64,000 nt of DNA from Rhizomicrobium sp. (lineage in GTDB: Bacteria > Pseudomonadota > Alphaproteobacteria > Micropepsales > Micropepsaceae), in NCBI GenBank assembly GCA_037200045.1, contig JBBCHM010000001.1, positions 2,046,001-2,110,000 on the forward strand, read 5' to 3'. The position numbers and the translations under genes were made by a program. The notes beneath the pieces were generated by a model that was given only the letters and a program-made list of their open reading frames with translations, did not search any database and was not told the origin of the DNA. Below, one piece after another: positions 7,677 to 18,602 of the stretch; positions within the stretch are counted from its first letter, which is position 1; every line of letters starts with the position of its first letter.

Positions 7677-8321
7677 ATGAGCATGGCAAGACGCGGCAAG
7701 ACGAGACCCGACGAGCCGGACCTGTTTTCCGAGCCCGCGCCGTCGCTCGCGGCGCTGCGCGGCGAGGCGGCGCATTGCACGCGCTGCGATCTCTATCGTC
7801 ACGCGACCCAGACCGTGTTCGGCGAGGGCCCGGCGCAGGCGCGGATCGTGCTCGTCGGCGAGCAGCCGGGCGACGCCGAGGATCTGGCCGGCAAGCCCTT
7901 TGTCGGGCCGGCGGGCAAGCTGCTCGACCACGCCTTGGACGAGGCCGGGATCGAGCGCGACAAGGTCTATGTCACCAACGCGGTCAAGCATTTCAAGTTC
8001 GAGCTGCGCGGCAAGCGGCGCATCCATTCCAAGCCGAACGCGGGCGAGATCAAGGCGTGCAAATGGTGGCTGGAGCGCGAGTTCGCGGCGCTATCGCCCA
8101 AGATCGTGGTGGCGCTGGGCGCCACGGCGGCGCAAGCCCTGCTCGGGCGCGCGGTGTCGGTGATGCGCGAACGCGGGCGTGAAACGGAGCTGATGGGACA
8201 CCCGGGGCTGATCACCGTGCATCCGTCCTATCTGCTGCGCATTCCGGACGAGGACGCGAAGGCGGCGGAGTACGTCAAGTTCGTCGCCGATCTGAGGCGC
8301 GCCGCGGCATTGGCGGGCTAA
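7677..8321 (+). CDS. udgX: UdgX-type uracil-DNA glycosylase (uracil-DNA crosslinking family)
   Basis: This 214-residue family 4-like UDG has GEQPGDAED at 61-69 as the water-activating motif, then FVGPAGKLLD. The R-loop KRRIH at 113-117 is the hallmark of UdgX; His117 corresponds to the residue that in the mycobacterial enzyme bonds covalently to the abasic sugar. Motif B is HPSYLLR. Cysteines at 34, 37 and 128 suit the iron-sulfur cluster. Ordinary family 4 enzymes lack KRRIH. A second in-frame ATG lies at 7683. The protein should bind uracil in DNA very tightly. Confidence 0.9.
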   Translation: MSMARRGKTRPDEPDLFSEPAPSLAALRGEAAHCTRCDLYRHATQTVFGEGPAQARIVLVGEQPGDAEDLAGKPFVGPAGKLLDHALDEAGIERDKVYVTNAVKHFKFELRGKRRIHSKPNAGEIKACKWWLEREFAALSPKIVVALGATAAQALLGRAVSVMRERGRETELMGHPGLITVHPSYLLRIPDEDAKAAEYVKFVADLRRAAALAG

Positions 8322-8632
8322 GCCGTCGATCTCGGCGAGAATTCCGAAGAGCTGATCAATCAGGCGGTGAGGCAACCCGAGCGCGCCGCACGCCGGTTCG
8401 TCGAAGAGGCCGCGCCGTTCGGCGCATGCGTTGTATTTTGCGGGACGCGATTTTGACTCGCGCGGAGGCGCGGAGAACGCGGAGTTGCGCGACGTCCTCC
8501 GCGTTCTCCGCGCCTCCGCGTGAGTCCTTGGCCGCGTCTGTTTGAATGAACCCTCGGCTATCCTGGCCGGACCGCGCTTTGCCGGGCACGCCGGTCATGG
8601 CAGTCTGCAACCTGTCCCCGGGGGGTGCCACC
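8322..8632. other. 311-bp intergenic region before the M1 aminopeptidase gene
   Basis: It holds the family C palindrome at 8455-8526 and the leader of the aminopeptidase gene. The first 130 bases show no convincing gene, promoter or RNA. Confidence 0.5.
8455..8526. repeat. Long inverted repeat, family C (copy 1)
   Basis: Arms beginning GACTCGCGCGGAGGCG and ending CGCCTCCGCGTGAGTC pair over roughly 29 bases around a short loop. The same core (CGCGGAG-GCG...CTCCGCGTGA) recurs at 55737-55806, again between genes. Confidence 0.75.
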
Positions 8633-11236
8633 ATGATCCGATCTGTCGTCGCGACTCTGGCCATAGTCTCGATAGTCTCGATATGCCTGCCGCTTTCGCG
8701 CGGCGCGTCGGCGGCGGACCGCATCGTGCTGCCGGCGGAGGTGGTGCCGCTGCACTATGACCTCGCGATCGCGGCCGATCCGGCGCGCGCGGCATTCGAC
8801 GGCAATGTCCAGATCCTGGTCGATGTCGCGCGGCCCACCGCCGTCGTGACGCTGAACGCCGCCGACATCGCGATCACGCGCTGGACGATGTCGGGCGGGG
8901 TGCCCGCCAAGCCGCCGGTGTTCGATACGCAGCGGGAGACCGTGACCTTCGCGTTCCGCAAGCCGCTCGCCGCCGGCCACCACGTCCTGGCCATCGCCTA
9001 TAGCGGCAAGGTCAATGTGAACGCCGCCGGGCTGTTCGGGCTGGAATACGACACGGCCGAGGGCAAGGCGCGGGCGCTGTTCACGCAGTTCGAGAATTCC
9101 GACGCGCGGCGCTTCATGCCCTGCTGGGACGAGCCCAACCGCAAAGCCACCTTCACGCTCACCGTCACGGTGCCGCAAAACCTGATGGCGGTGTCGAACA
9201 TGCCGGTGGCCGAGGCCGCACCGCTCGGGAACGGGCTGAAGCGCGTGCGCTTCGCGCCGTCGCCCAGGATGTCGTCCTATTTGCTGTTCTTCGGGCTGGG
9301 CGATTTCGAGCGCGTGTCGCAGAACGTGAACGGCGTCGATGTCGGCGTGATCTATAAGCGCGGCGACGCGGCCAAGACCGCTTTCGCGCTCGATGCGGCG
9401 ACGCATATCCTGTCCTACTACGAGGATTATTTCGGGACGAAATTTCCGTTGCCGAAGCTCGACCTCGTCGCGGCCCCCGGCCAGAGCCAGTTCTTCGGCG
9501 CCATGGAGAACTGGGGCGCGATCTTCTATTTCGAGCGCGCCGTGCTGATCGATCCCAAGATCTCCACCGAGAGCGACAAGCGCGGCGTCTATGTGAGCAT
9601 CGCGCACGAGACGGCGCATCAATGGTTCGGCGACCTGGTGACGATGGATTGGTGGGACGATCTGTGGCTCAACGAAGGCTTCGCCGAATGGATGGAGACC
9701 AAGGCCGCGGACCATTTCCATCCCGAATGGCATATGTGGCTGGATTCGCTGGCGCTGAAGGAGCAGGGCCTGCGCATCGACGCGCGCGCCGGAACGCATC
9801 CCATCGTCCAGCCCATCGCCGACGTGCTGCAGGCCGACCAGGCCTTCGACGACATCACCTACGATAAGGGCCAGGCCGTCATTCGCATGTTGGAGGCGTT
9901 CGACGGCGCCGACAATTTCCGGGGCGGCGTCCGGCTCTATATCGCGAAACACGCCTATGGCAACGCCGTCACCGACGATCTGTGGCGGGAGCTCGACAAG
10001 AAAGCGCCGCAGGCCATCACCGGCGTGGCGCATGATTTCACGCTGCAGGCCGGCGTGCCGCTGATCCGCGTGACGCGGACCGCGACCGGCATCCACCTGA
10101 CGCAGGACCGCTTTGCCGCCGACGAATCCGGCGCGGCGCCGCAGACCTGGCATGTGCCGGTGATCGCAAGGACGCTGGGCGGCGCGGAATGGAAAGGCAT
10201 CGTCTCCGCCGACCAGCCCGCGGACCTCGCCGCCGCGCCCGATGCGGCGACGGTGGTCAATGCCGGGCAGGCGGGCTATTTCCGCACGCTCTACGCGCCC
10301 GAGGCGCTGGCGCCCATCGCCGCGAATTTCTCCAGGCTCGATGCCGCCGACCAGATCGGCCTTCTCAACGACACAAGCGCGCTGGGCTATTCCGGCTATG
10401 AGAAGTTGAGCGATTTCCTGGGCCTGGCCCGGAACGCCTCGCCCGCTTTGGATCCATCGGTCTTGAGCGTGCTGGCGGCGCGGGTGGAGGGCATCGGCCA
10501 GCTCTATCGCGGCCTGCCCGGCGAAGCGGCTTACCGGACATTCGCGCAGCGCCTGCTCGAACCGCTGCTGGCGGCGGTGGGCTGGGACGGCAAGCCGGGC
10601 GAAAGCCAGAACGTCACGCTGGCGCGCAACGATCTGATCGCGGCGCTGAGCGACCTTGGGGACGCCGCCGCCATCGCCGAGGCGAAGGCGCGCTTCGAAG
10701 GCTTCGTCAAGAATCCCGAAAGCCTTTCGGGCGACCTGCGGCGCAACGTGCTCCGGACCGTGGCCATGAACGCCGACGCCGCGATCTGGGAGGAACTCCA
10801 CACGCTGGCCCGCACGACGAAGGACTCCCTGGCGAAAAGGGAATACTACACGTTGCTCGGACTGGCGCGCGATCCGGCGCTGGCCAAGCGCGCTCTCGAC
10901 CTGGTGCTGACCGACGAGGCGCCCGTGACCGTGCGCCCGACGCTCGTGGCGGGGGCGTCAGTCTACAATCCCGAGATGGCGTTCGACTTCCTGGCCGCGC
11001 ATGCCGACGCGATCAACGCGATGCTGGAGCCCGACAGCCGCGGCTCCTTCGCGCCGCGCATCGCCGGCGAATCTTACGATCCGGCGACCATCGCGAAGCT
11101 GAACGCCTATGCGCAGGCGCATATCCCGGAGAACGCGCGCCAGGATGTGACCAAGGCGGCTGCGGCCATCGTGTACTACGCCGGCATCCGCAAGGACCGC
11201 CTGCCCGAGGTCGATGCGTGGCTGAAGGGGAAGTAG
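8633..11236 (+). CDS. M1-family zinc aminopeptidase, exported
   Basis: An 867-residue M1 metallopeptidase. The exopeptidase motif GAMENWG is followed by HETAHQWFGDLVTMDWWDDLWLNEGFAEW in the sequence at about 9604-9690, that is, HExxH with the third zinc ligand Glu 18 residues on. The long C-terminal region matches the ERAP-like helical domain. The start at 8633 follows a G-rich site and opens a signal peptide (SVVATLAIVSIVSICLPLSRGASA), so the enzyme is probably periplasmic or secreted. An in-frame ATG at 8546 would put unrelated sequence before the signal peptide. Confidence 0.93.
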   Translation: MIRSVVATLAIVSIVSICLPLSRGASAADRIVLPAEVVPLHYDLAIAADPARAAFDGNVQILVDVARPTAVVTLNAADIAITRWTMSGGVPAKPPVFDTQRETVTFAFRKPLAAGHHVLAIAYSGKVNVNAAGLFGLEYDTAEGKARALFTQFENSDARRFMPCWDEPNRKATFTLTVTVPQNLMAVSNMPVAEAAPLGNGLKRVRFAPSPRMSSYLLFFGLGDFERVSQNVNGVDVGVIYKRGDAAKTAFALDAATHILSYYEDYFGTKFPLPKLDLVAAPGQSQFFGAMENWGAIFYFERAVLIDPKISTESDKRGVYVSIAHETAHQWFGDLVTMDWWDDLWLNEGFAEWMETKAADHFHPEWHMWLDSLALKEQGLRIDARAGTHPIVQPIADVLQADQAFDDITYDKGQAVIRMLEAFDGADNFRGGVRLYIAKHAYGNAVTDDLWRELDKKAPQAITGVAHDFTLQAGVPLIRVTRTATGIHLTQDRFAADESGAAPQTWHVPVIARTLGGAEWKGIVSADQPADLAAAPDAATVVNAGQAGYFRTLYAPEALAPIAANFSRLDAADQIGLLNDTSALGYSGYEKLSDFLGLARNASPALDPSVLSVLAARVEGIGQLYRGLPGEAAYRTFAQRLLEPLLAAVGWDGKPGESQNVTLARNDLIAALSDLGDAAAIAEAKARFEGFVKNPESLSGDLRRNVLRTVAMNADAAIWEELHTLARTTKDSLAKREYYTLLGLARDPALAKRALDLVLTDEAPVTVRPTLVAGASVYNPEMAFDFLAAHADAINAMLEPDSRGSFAPRIAGESYDPATIAKLNAYAQAHIPENARQDVTKAAAAIVYYAGIRKDRLPEVDAWLKGK

Positions 11237-11302
11237 CGGGGCGCGGTCCGTTATCGAGGAAATTACGCAGCTTGCGCGAGCGCCGCCGATGCGCGTCTAC
11301 TA

Positions 11303-11587
11303 CTACTCCGCTGCGGGCTGTGTCAGCGCATGCAACTCGCCGGCGGATTTCATGTCCATGTGCAGCGCAATGGCATCAATGTCGAAGCCGTTCGGCCAAG
11401 TCGGCACGCCATATTCGATATGAGCCTTGGCGAAGAAAGCTTGATCCTTGAGAGGCGCGACCATCTCTCCCCCTTCGGCCACCATGCTCGCGAAGTCATG
11501 CACGCCTTCACTGCCATCGGAAAACCGCAAGCGCAGGCGCCACGGGCCGACGGGCTCGATTTCCACGATTTTGACAATCTCGATCAT
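11303..11587 (-). CDS. DUF2442 domain protein
   Basis: A 94-residue protein starting MIEIVKIVEIEPVGPWRLRLRFSDG. This is the DUF2442 pattern: a beta-strand pair with a Phe-Ser-Asp-Gly turn, and a mid-region GVPTWPNGFDIDA. The start overlaps the stop of the DUF4160 gene (ATGA), a pairing seen in many genomes. It has no known enzymatic motif. The pair has the layout of a two-gene toxin-antitoxin-like cassette, but that role is inference. Confidence 0.8.
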   Translation of the reverse strand: MIEIVKIVEIEPVGPWRLRLRFSDGSEGVHDFASMVAEGGEMVAPLKDQAFFAKAHIEYGVPTWPNGFDIDAIALHMDMKSAGELHALTQPAAE

Positions 11588-11850
11588 TCGACGTCGGCTC
11601 CCGGTACGGTAAGGAACGGAACCTTCATTTTCCCACGCTCCCAGTTCGCCAGCAACTCCACGCGATGGCTGTTCACCCATTCACGCATCAGACGTCGCGC
11701 GCCGCGCGGAAGCTCTCCGACGATGATATCGCCGGTCTCGATGGCGATGAGGGCCTCAAGCCCCTGATAATAGACGTGGACATGCGGCGGCGGATGATCG
11801 TTCCAGTACATTTGCACGACGAACCCGAAAAATATGGAGATCGTCGGCAT
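11584..11850 (-). CDS. DUF4160 domain protein
   Basis: An 88-residue protein with the DUF4160 signature FFGFVVQMYWNDHPPPHVHVYY: an Asp-His-x-Pro-Pro-His-x-His cluster that could bind metal or act catalytically. Basic residues follow (RRLMREWVNSHR). It starts only 4 bases after the rpoD stop and overlaps the DUF2442 gene downstream, so all three are probably cotranscribed. Biochemical function is unknown. Confidence 0.82.
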   Translation of the reverse strand: MPTISIFFGFVVQMYWNDHPPPHVHVYYQGLEALIAIETGDIIVGELPRGARRLMREWVNSHRVELLANWERGKMKVPFLTVPGADVE

Positions 11851-11854
11851 CGTC

Positions 11855-14185
<2,331 letters not shown>

Positions 14186-14199
14186 ACCGTCCGCAAAGG

Positions 14200-14216
14200 G
14201 CCTCTATATTAGAGGC
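14200..14216 (-). promoter_or_regulatory. Dyad in the rpoD leader
   Basis: GCCTCTA and TAGAGGC form a perfect 7-3-7 inverted repeat 15 bases upstream of the rpoD ATG. It would form a small hairpin just before the ribosome site or act as an operator. Confidence 0.35.
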
Positions 14217-14256
14217 GGATGAATCCACTTTTGGCGAGTGTGCGTATTGCTGCGCC

Positions 14257-16098
14257 TCAATCGCCGTGCCGGTTCATAAGGCGCTCCGCCTCGATCCAGC
14301 TTTCCTCCGTGCCCTCGGCCTTGAAACGCTCCATGGCACGAGCCCGTTCAGGGGCCCGCTCGGCCATTTCGCGAAGATCGCTGGCAGCCTTGAGAAAGCG
14401 GGCGTCCGAGCCCTCGATTTCGGCAGGATCGCCGGCCGTGCCGGGCGTCCGCGCGCTCAATCGGGCGACGAGATCGTCCATTCCCAGACGGCTCAAATGG
14501 TGCTGAAACCCCTGTTTTTCAAGGATGGAGCCGGAGGCCGCGAGGTTTAAGAGCACGTGGCGGAGCCTGTCAAGCGAGGGGTCGGAGAACGGCAGCTCGG
14601 CCAGGAGCTCGGCATGGTGAACGCCCAGCTCGGGTTCCGCGAGTAGGAGGCCGCCCAGCTCGGCTTCTTTCATCCGCCGCGCCCCCGTCCGGCCCGAGCG
14701 GGCAAGCTGGCTGGCCTTCACCGCCGAGGACACCGTTTCGCCGGAACCGAGCGGAGCGCGGGGCCGCTCGCCGCGGCGGTTGTTCCAGCGCTGGGCGGGC
14801 TGCCAGTCGCGTTTCGGGGCGGCCGGGCGGCGTTTGAAAGCCTCGAACACCTTCTGATCGAAGTCGCGGCGGTAGTAGTCCGCGATCTTGCTGTCGCCGA
14901 TGGCAGCGACCACATCGGCCAGCGCCCGCTCCAGCCCGGCGCGGCGCTCGGGGGTGGAGAAATCCTTGCCCTCGGTCTCCACCTTCCACAGGACCTGGGA
15001 GAGCGGCAGCGCCTCGTCGAGGAGCTTCTTCATCGCGGCGGGGCCGTTGGCGCGCAGGAAGGAATCGGGGTCCTCGCCCGAGGGCAGGAAGGCGAAGCGC
15101 AGGGAATAGCCGGCCTTCAGATGCGGCAGCGCCAGCCGCGCGGCGCGGTGCGCCGCCTTGAGGCCGGCCTCGTCGCCGTCGAACGCCAGGATCGGCTCGG
15201 GCGCGGTGCGCCACAGGATGTGGAGCTGGTCCTCGGTCAGCGCTGTGCCGAGCGGCGCCACGGCATGGTCGAAGCCGGCGCGCACCAGCGCGATCACGTC
15301 CATATAGCCTTCGGCGACGACGATGCTCTGCGCCTTGATCGCGGGCGCGCGGGCGGCGGCGAAATTGTAGAGCTGCTGGCCCTTGGAGAAGAGCGCGGTC
15401 TCGCCGGTGTTGATGTATTTCGGCTTGGCGTCGGGGGAGAGGCCCCGTCCGCCGAAGGCGACGATGCGGCCGCGGGCATCGGCGATCGGGAACATCAGCC
15501 GGTCGTAGAAGAAATCGCGCGGGGACCGATCCTCCGAGGCCGGGCGGACGAGGCCGGCCTCGACCATGTCGTCGATGGTGACGTTCTTGCCGGTCAGGTG
15601 CTCGCGCAGCGCATTGTTGGAATGGGGCGCGTAGCCGAGGCGGAATTTCTTCGCCACCTCGCCGGTCAGGCCGCGCGTCTTCAGATAATCCCGCGCCTCG
15701 GTGCCCGCCGGCGCGCGCAACTGATCCTCGAAGAAGGCGCCGGCCAACTCGATGATGTCGTAGAGCGACTTCTTCTTTTCCTCGCGGGCCTCTTCCTCGG
15801 GCGTCCATTTGGGCAGCTCGACGCCGGCCTCGCCGGCCAGCCGCTCGACGGCTTCGGGGAAGGAGAGGCCTTCGGTCTCGACCAGCCAGCGGAAGGCGTC
15901 GCCGCCCTTGCCGCAGCCGAAGCATTTGTAGGTGCGCCGCGCGTTCTCGACCTTGAAGGAAGGCGATTTCTCGTTGTGGAAGGGGCAGCAGCCCCAATAG
16001 GCCTGGCCCTTGCGGGTCAGCTTCACGCGCCGGCCGACAAGCTGGACGATATCCGTCCGCCGGAGGATTTCGTCGAGGAGGTGGGGACCGAAACGCAT
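14257..16098 (-). CDS. dnaG: DNA primase DnaG
   Basis: A 613-residue primase that makes RNA primers at replication forks. The CHC2 zinc ribbon is C38-x2-H41-x17-C59-x2-C62 (CCPFHNEKS...YKCFGCGKGGD). The RNA polymerase core follows, with the TOPRIM acidic motifs VVAEGYMDVIAL and ILAFDGDEAGLKAAHRA. The C-terminal helicase-interaction domain is present but divergent. It sits upstream of rpoD with a 71-base gap, the conserved dnaG-rpoD order of the macromolecular synthesis operon. Confidence 0.97.
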   Translation of the reverse strand: MRFGPHLLDEILRRTDIVQLVGRRVKLTRKGQAYWGCCPFHNEKSPSFKVENARRTYKCFGCGKGGDAFRWLVETEGLSFPEAVERLAGEAGVELPKWTPEEEAREEKKKSLYDIIELAGAFFEDQLRAPAGTEARDYLKTRGLTGEVAKKFRLGYAPHSNNALREHLTGKNVTIDDMVEAGLVRPASEDRSPRDFFYDRLMFPIADARGRIVAFGGRGLSPDAKPKYINTGETALFSKGQQLYNFAAARAPAIKAQSIVVAEGYMDVIALVRAGFDHAVAPLGTALTEDQLHILWRTAPEPILAFDGDEAGLKAAHRAARLALPHLKAGYSLRFAFLPSGEDPDSFLRANGPAAMKKLLDEALPLSQVLWKVETEGKDFSTPERRAGLERALADVVAAIGDSKIADYYRRDFDQKVFEAFKRRPAAPKRDWQPAQRWNNRRGERPRAPLGSGETVSSAVKASQLARSGRTGARRMKEAELGGLLLAEPELGVHHAELLAELPFSDPSLDRLRHVLLNLAASGSILEKQGFQHHLSRLGMDDLVARLSARTPGTAGDPAEIEGSDARFLKAASDLREMAERAPERARAMERFKAEGTEESWIEAERLMNRHGD

Positions 16099-16184
16099 GG
16101 AGGCAATGTAGGCCTTGGCAGGGCGGCTGTCTCACCGGGCAAAACAAACGCCTGTGAATCTGTGTCGGAGACGCTCTGGGTTTT

Positions 16185-16328
16185 CCTCCCCCGCGTTGGC
16201 GGGGGAGGTGGCACGGCAAAGCGCAGCGAAGCCGTGACGGAGGGGGCCTGCCGACTGGGCGCCGTTCAGCGGCGCTAGGCCCCCTCCGCCTCGCTTCGCT
16301 CGGCACCTTCCCCGCAACAGCGGGGAGG
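16185..16328. repeat. Composite palindromic repeat, family E
   Basis: Three nested inverted repeats lie between yqeY and dnaG: CCTCCCCCGC/GCGGGGGAGG at 16185-16208, long arms GGAGGGGGCCT (16239-16249) and AGGCCCCCTCC (16277-16287), and CCTTCCCCGC/GCGGGGAGG at 16306-16328. It is built like family A but has different core sequences. Confidence 0.7.
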
Positions 16329-16332
16329 AAAG

Positions 16333-16797
16333 TTATTTCGCCGTCAGCGCCTCTTTCACCGCGCCGCTGGCCTTGCCGAAGTCCATCTGGCCGGCATGGC
16401 GCTCCTTCAGCGCGGCCATCACCTTGCCCATGTCCTTGATCGAGGACGCGCCGACATCGGCGATCACCGCGGCGATGGCGATCTTGGCCTCCTCGGCCGT
16501 CATCTGCTTGGGCATGAAGTCGCGGATCACGGCGATCTCGTCGCGCTCGGCGGCGGCGAGTTCCGGACGGTTGCCGGCCTCGTAGGCGGCGATCGAATCC
16601 TCGCGCTGCTTGATCATCTTGGCGAGCAGCGAGAGGATCTCGTCGTCGCCCAGAAGATCGCGGCTGGTCTCGGTGCGCGCGGCGATATCCCGGTCCTTCA
16701 GCGCGGCGTTGACCAGGCGCAGCGTGGAGACGCGGCGCTGGTCCTTGGCCTTCATCGCCTCTTTCAGCGAATCGTTGATCTGCTCGCGCAAGCCCAT
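16333..16797 (-). CDS. yqeY: GatB/YqeY domain protein
   Basis: A 154-residue stand-alone YqeY domain, the tRNA-binding helical domain shared with the tail of GatB. Characteristic segments are LREQINDSLKEAMKAKDQRRVSTLRLVNAALK, EAGNRPELAAAERDEIAVIRDFMPKQM, and GKVMAALKERHAGQMDFGKAS. The ATG at 16797 is used because the family begins there; an upstream alternative adds nine atypical residues. It sits between carA and dnaG, as in many alphaproteobacteria. Members probably act in tRNA-dependent amidation or tRNA binding, but the exact role is unsettled. Confidence 0.92.
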   Translation of the reverse strand: MGLREQINDSLKEAMKAKDQRRVSTLRLVNAALKDRDIAARTETSRDLLGDDEILSLLAKMIKQREDSIAAYEAGNRPELAAAERDEIAVIRDFMPKQMTAEEAKIAIAAVIADVGASSIKDMGKVMAALKERHAGQMDFGKASGAVKEALTAK

Positions 16798-17099
16798 GTG
16801 GTTCGTCCCGATGTGAAGACGCACAATCTAATGCAGGGACACTGAACTTCACACCGCTCGATGTCATCCGCCGCGAGTTCGTAGCGACAGCGTGCGAACG
16901 GCGGACCCAGATGAAATTTGCGCCGCCCGCCAGCAAGTCACCTGGGTGCCCCGCATTCGCGGGGCATGACATCTTTTATTTATTCCCTCGAATCGCGGCA
17001 CTTTGCCAACCGGTTGAAACTGTTCGGAAAAATAGGCGTCGCAACCGCTTGACCCTGCCGGACACGCTCCCTATTTTCCGCCCAATCCGAGGATCGCCC
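16798..17099. other. 302-bp divergent intergenic region yqeY / carA
   Basis: It contains the family B repeat at 16860-16973. The last 125 bases should hold the carA promoter; a GAGGA ribosome site lies about 8 bases before the carA ATG. No gene is seen. Confidence 0.5.
16860..16973. repeat. MITE-like repeat with GATGTCAT/ATGACATC ends (family B, copy 1)
   Basis: A 114-bp element bounded by the perfect inverted octamer GATGTCAT / ATGACATC. The right arm (TCACCTGGGTGCCCCGCATTCGCGGGGCATGA region) matches the arms at 23588-23618 and 46164-46200. The left arm has diverged into a different hairpin (CCGCC...GGCGG). Confidence 0.75.
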
Positions 17100-18257
17100 A
17101 TGTCCGCTGCACCGACCGCCCATGCCGCCGCGACGGATATCGCGCGCGGAAGGCTCGTGCTGGCCGACGGAACCGTGTTCGAAGGCCAGGCGTTCGGCGC
17201 GGCCGGCGACGGCGTCGGCGAGGTCTGCTTCAACACCGCGATGACGGGCTATGAGGAGATCCTCACCGATCCCTCCTATGCCGGGCAGATCGTGTGCTTC
17301 ACCTTTCCCCATATCGGCATCGTCGGCACCAATCTGGAAGACATCGAGTCGCTTAACCCCGTCGTGCGCGGCGTGATTGTGCGCGCGGACGCGGAGCATC
17401 CGTCGAACTATCGTGCGCTGTCCGCGCTCGATGGCTGGCTCAAGAAGCACAACATTCCCGGCCTTTCCGGCATCGATACGCGGGCGCTGACCAACCGCAT
17501 CCGCGAGAAGGGCATGCCGCATGGCGCGATCACGCGCGGGGCGCCCGATGACGGGCTCGCGGCGGCGCGGGCGTTTCCCGGGCTGGTGGGGCTGGACCTC
17601 GCCAAGGACGTATCGTCGCGCCAGACCTATGCCTGGCGCGAGATGCCCTGGGCCTGGGGCAAGGGCTATGCCGACCTGCCGGCGCCGAGCTGGCGCGCCA
17701 CCGTGGTCGATTTCGGCGTCAAGCGGAACATGCTGCGCATCCTGGCGGGGCTCGGCGCCGACATCACCGTGGTTCCGGCGCAATCGACCTTCGAAGACGT
17801 CATGCGGCACAAGCCGGACGGCGTCTTGCTCTCCAACGGGCCAGGCGATCCGGCGGCGACCGGTGTGTACGCGATCCCGACCATCAAGGGGCTGGTGGAT
17901 TCGGACGTGCCGGTGTTCGGCATCTGCCTCGGGCACCAGATGCTCGGCCTCGCGCTCGGCGGCGAGACGCGCAAGATGGCCCAGGGCCATCACGGCGCCA
18001 ACCATCCGGTGAAGGATCTGGAGACCGGCAAGGTCGAGATCGTGTCGATGAACCACGGCTTCACGGTGGACCGCGACAGCCTGCCGGCCGGCGTTAAGGA
18101 AACGCATGTTTCGCTGTTCGACGGCAGCAATTGCGGGATTAGGGTCGAGGGCAGACACGTGTTCGGCGTGCAGTATCATCCCGAGGCGTCGCCGGGTCCG
18201 ATGGACAGCCATTATCTGTTCGACCGTTTCGCGCGCGCCGCGAGGAGAGAAAACTAG
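17100..18257 (+). CDS. carA: Carbamoyl-phosphate synthase, small (glutaminase) subunit
   Basis: A 385-residue CarA. The N-terminal domain (LVLADGTVFEGQAFG...VCFNTAMTGYEEILTDPSYAGQ) contacts CarB. The class I glutaminase domain has the nucleophile elbow FGICLGHQMLGLALGG (Cys) and the His-Glu pair in VQYHPEASPGP. It supplies ammonia from glutamine to CarB for arginine and pyrimidine synthesis. carB is not in the window. A cupin gene follows after only 3 bases. Confidence 0.97.
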   Translation: MSAAPTAHAAATDIARGRLVLADGTVFEGQAFGAAGDGVGEVCFNTAMTGYEEILTDPSYAGQIVCFTFPHIGIVGTNLEDIESLNPVVRGVIVRADAEHPSNYRALSALDGWLKKHNIPGLSGIDTRALTNRIREKGMPHGAITRGAPDDGLAAARAFPGLVGLDLAKDVSSRQTYAWREMPWAWGKGYADLPAPSWRATVVDFGVKRNMLRILAGLGADITVVPAQSTFEDVMRHKPDGVLLSNGPGDPAATGVYAIPTIKGLVDSDVPVFGICLGHQMLGLALGGETRKMAQGHHGANHPVKDLETGKVEIVSMNHGFTVDRDSLPAGVKETHVSLFDGSNCGIRVEGRHVFGVQYHPEASPGPMDSHYLFDRFARAARREN

Positions 18258-18260
18258 GCC

Positions 18261-18593
18261 ATGGCCAATCCGCCGCTGAAGATCGATTTCATCGCCTCGG
18301 CCGCCAAGCTGGCGGCGTCGGGCCAGGCGTCGGTGTCGCTGTTCCAGCACGGCGACACCAATCTGCTGCTGTTCGTGCCGGCCGACCAGGACACCCAGCA
18401 GGCGCACAAGCGCGACGAGATCTATGTCATCCAGGCCGGCCACGGCATCTTCAAGCGCGGCGGCGAGACGGTGCGGTTCGATGCCGGCGACGTATTGTTC
18501 GTTCCCGCGGGTGTCCCCCACCGCTTCGCGAGCTTCTCCGCCGAGTTCAAGGCCTGGGTGATGTTCTTCGGGCCGGAAGGCGGAACGAAGTAG
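18261..18593 (+). CDS. Cupin-domain protein
   Basis: A 110-residue single cupin barrel. Motif 1 is H49-centred (QQAHKRDEIYVIQAGHG, where the usual HxH is degenerate) and motif 2 is FVPAGVPHRF. Such small cupins bind a metal or a small ligand. It begins 3 bases after the carA stop, so it is cotranscribed, but no link to carbamoyl phosphate is known. It ends 9 bases from a convergent VOC gene. Confidence 0.8.
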   Translation: MANPPLKIDFIASAAKLAASGQASVSLFQHGDTNLLLFVPADQDTQQAHKRDEIYVIQAGHGIFKRGGETVRFDAGDVLFVPAGVPHRFASFSAEFKAWVMFFGPEGGTK

Positions 18594-18602
18594 CGCCGCG
18601 CC

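Noticed and set aside
8558..10801. 747-codon minus-strand frame opposite the M1 aminopeptidase
   Set aside because: Composition is typical of antisense shadow and there is no motif; the plus-strand protein has all M1 motifs.
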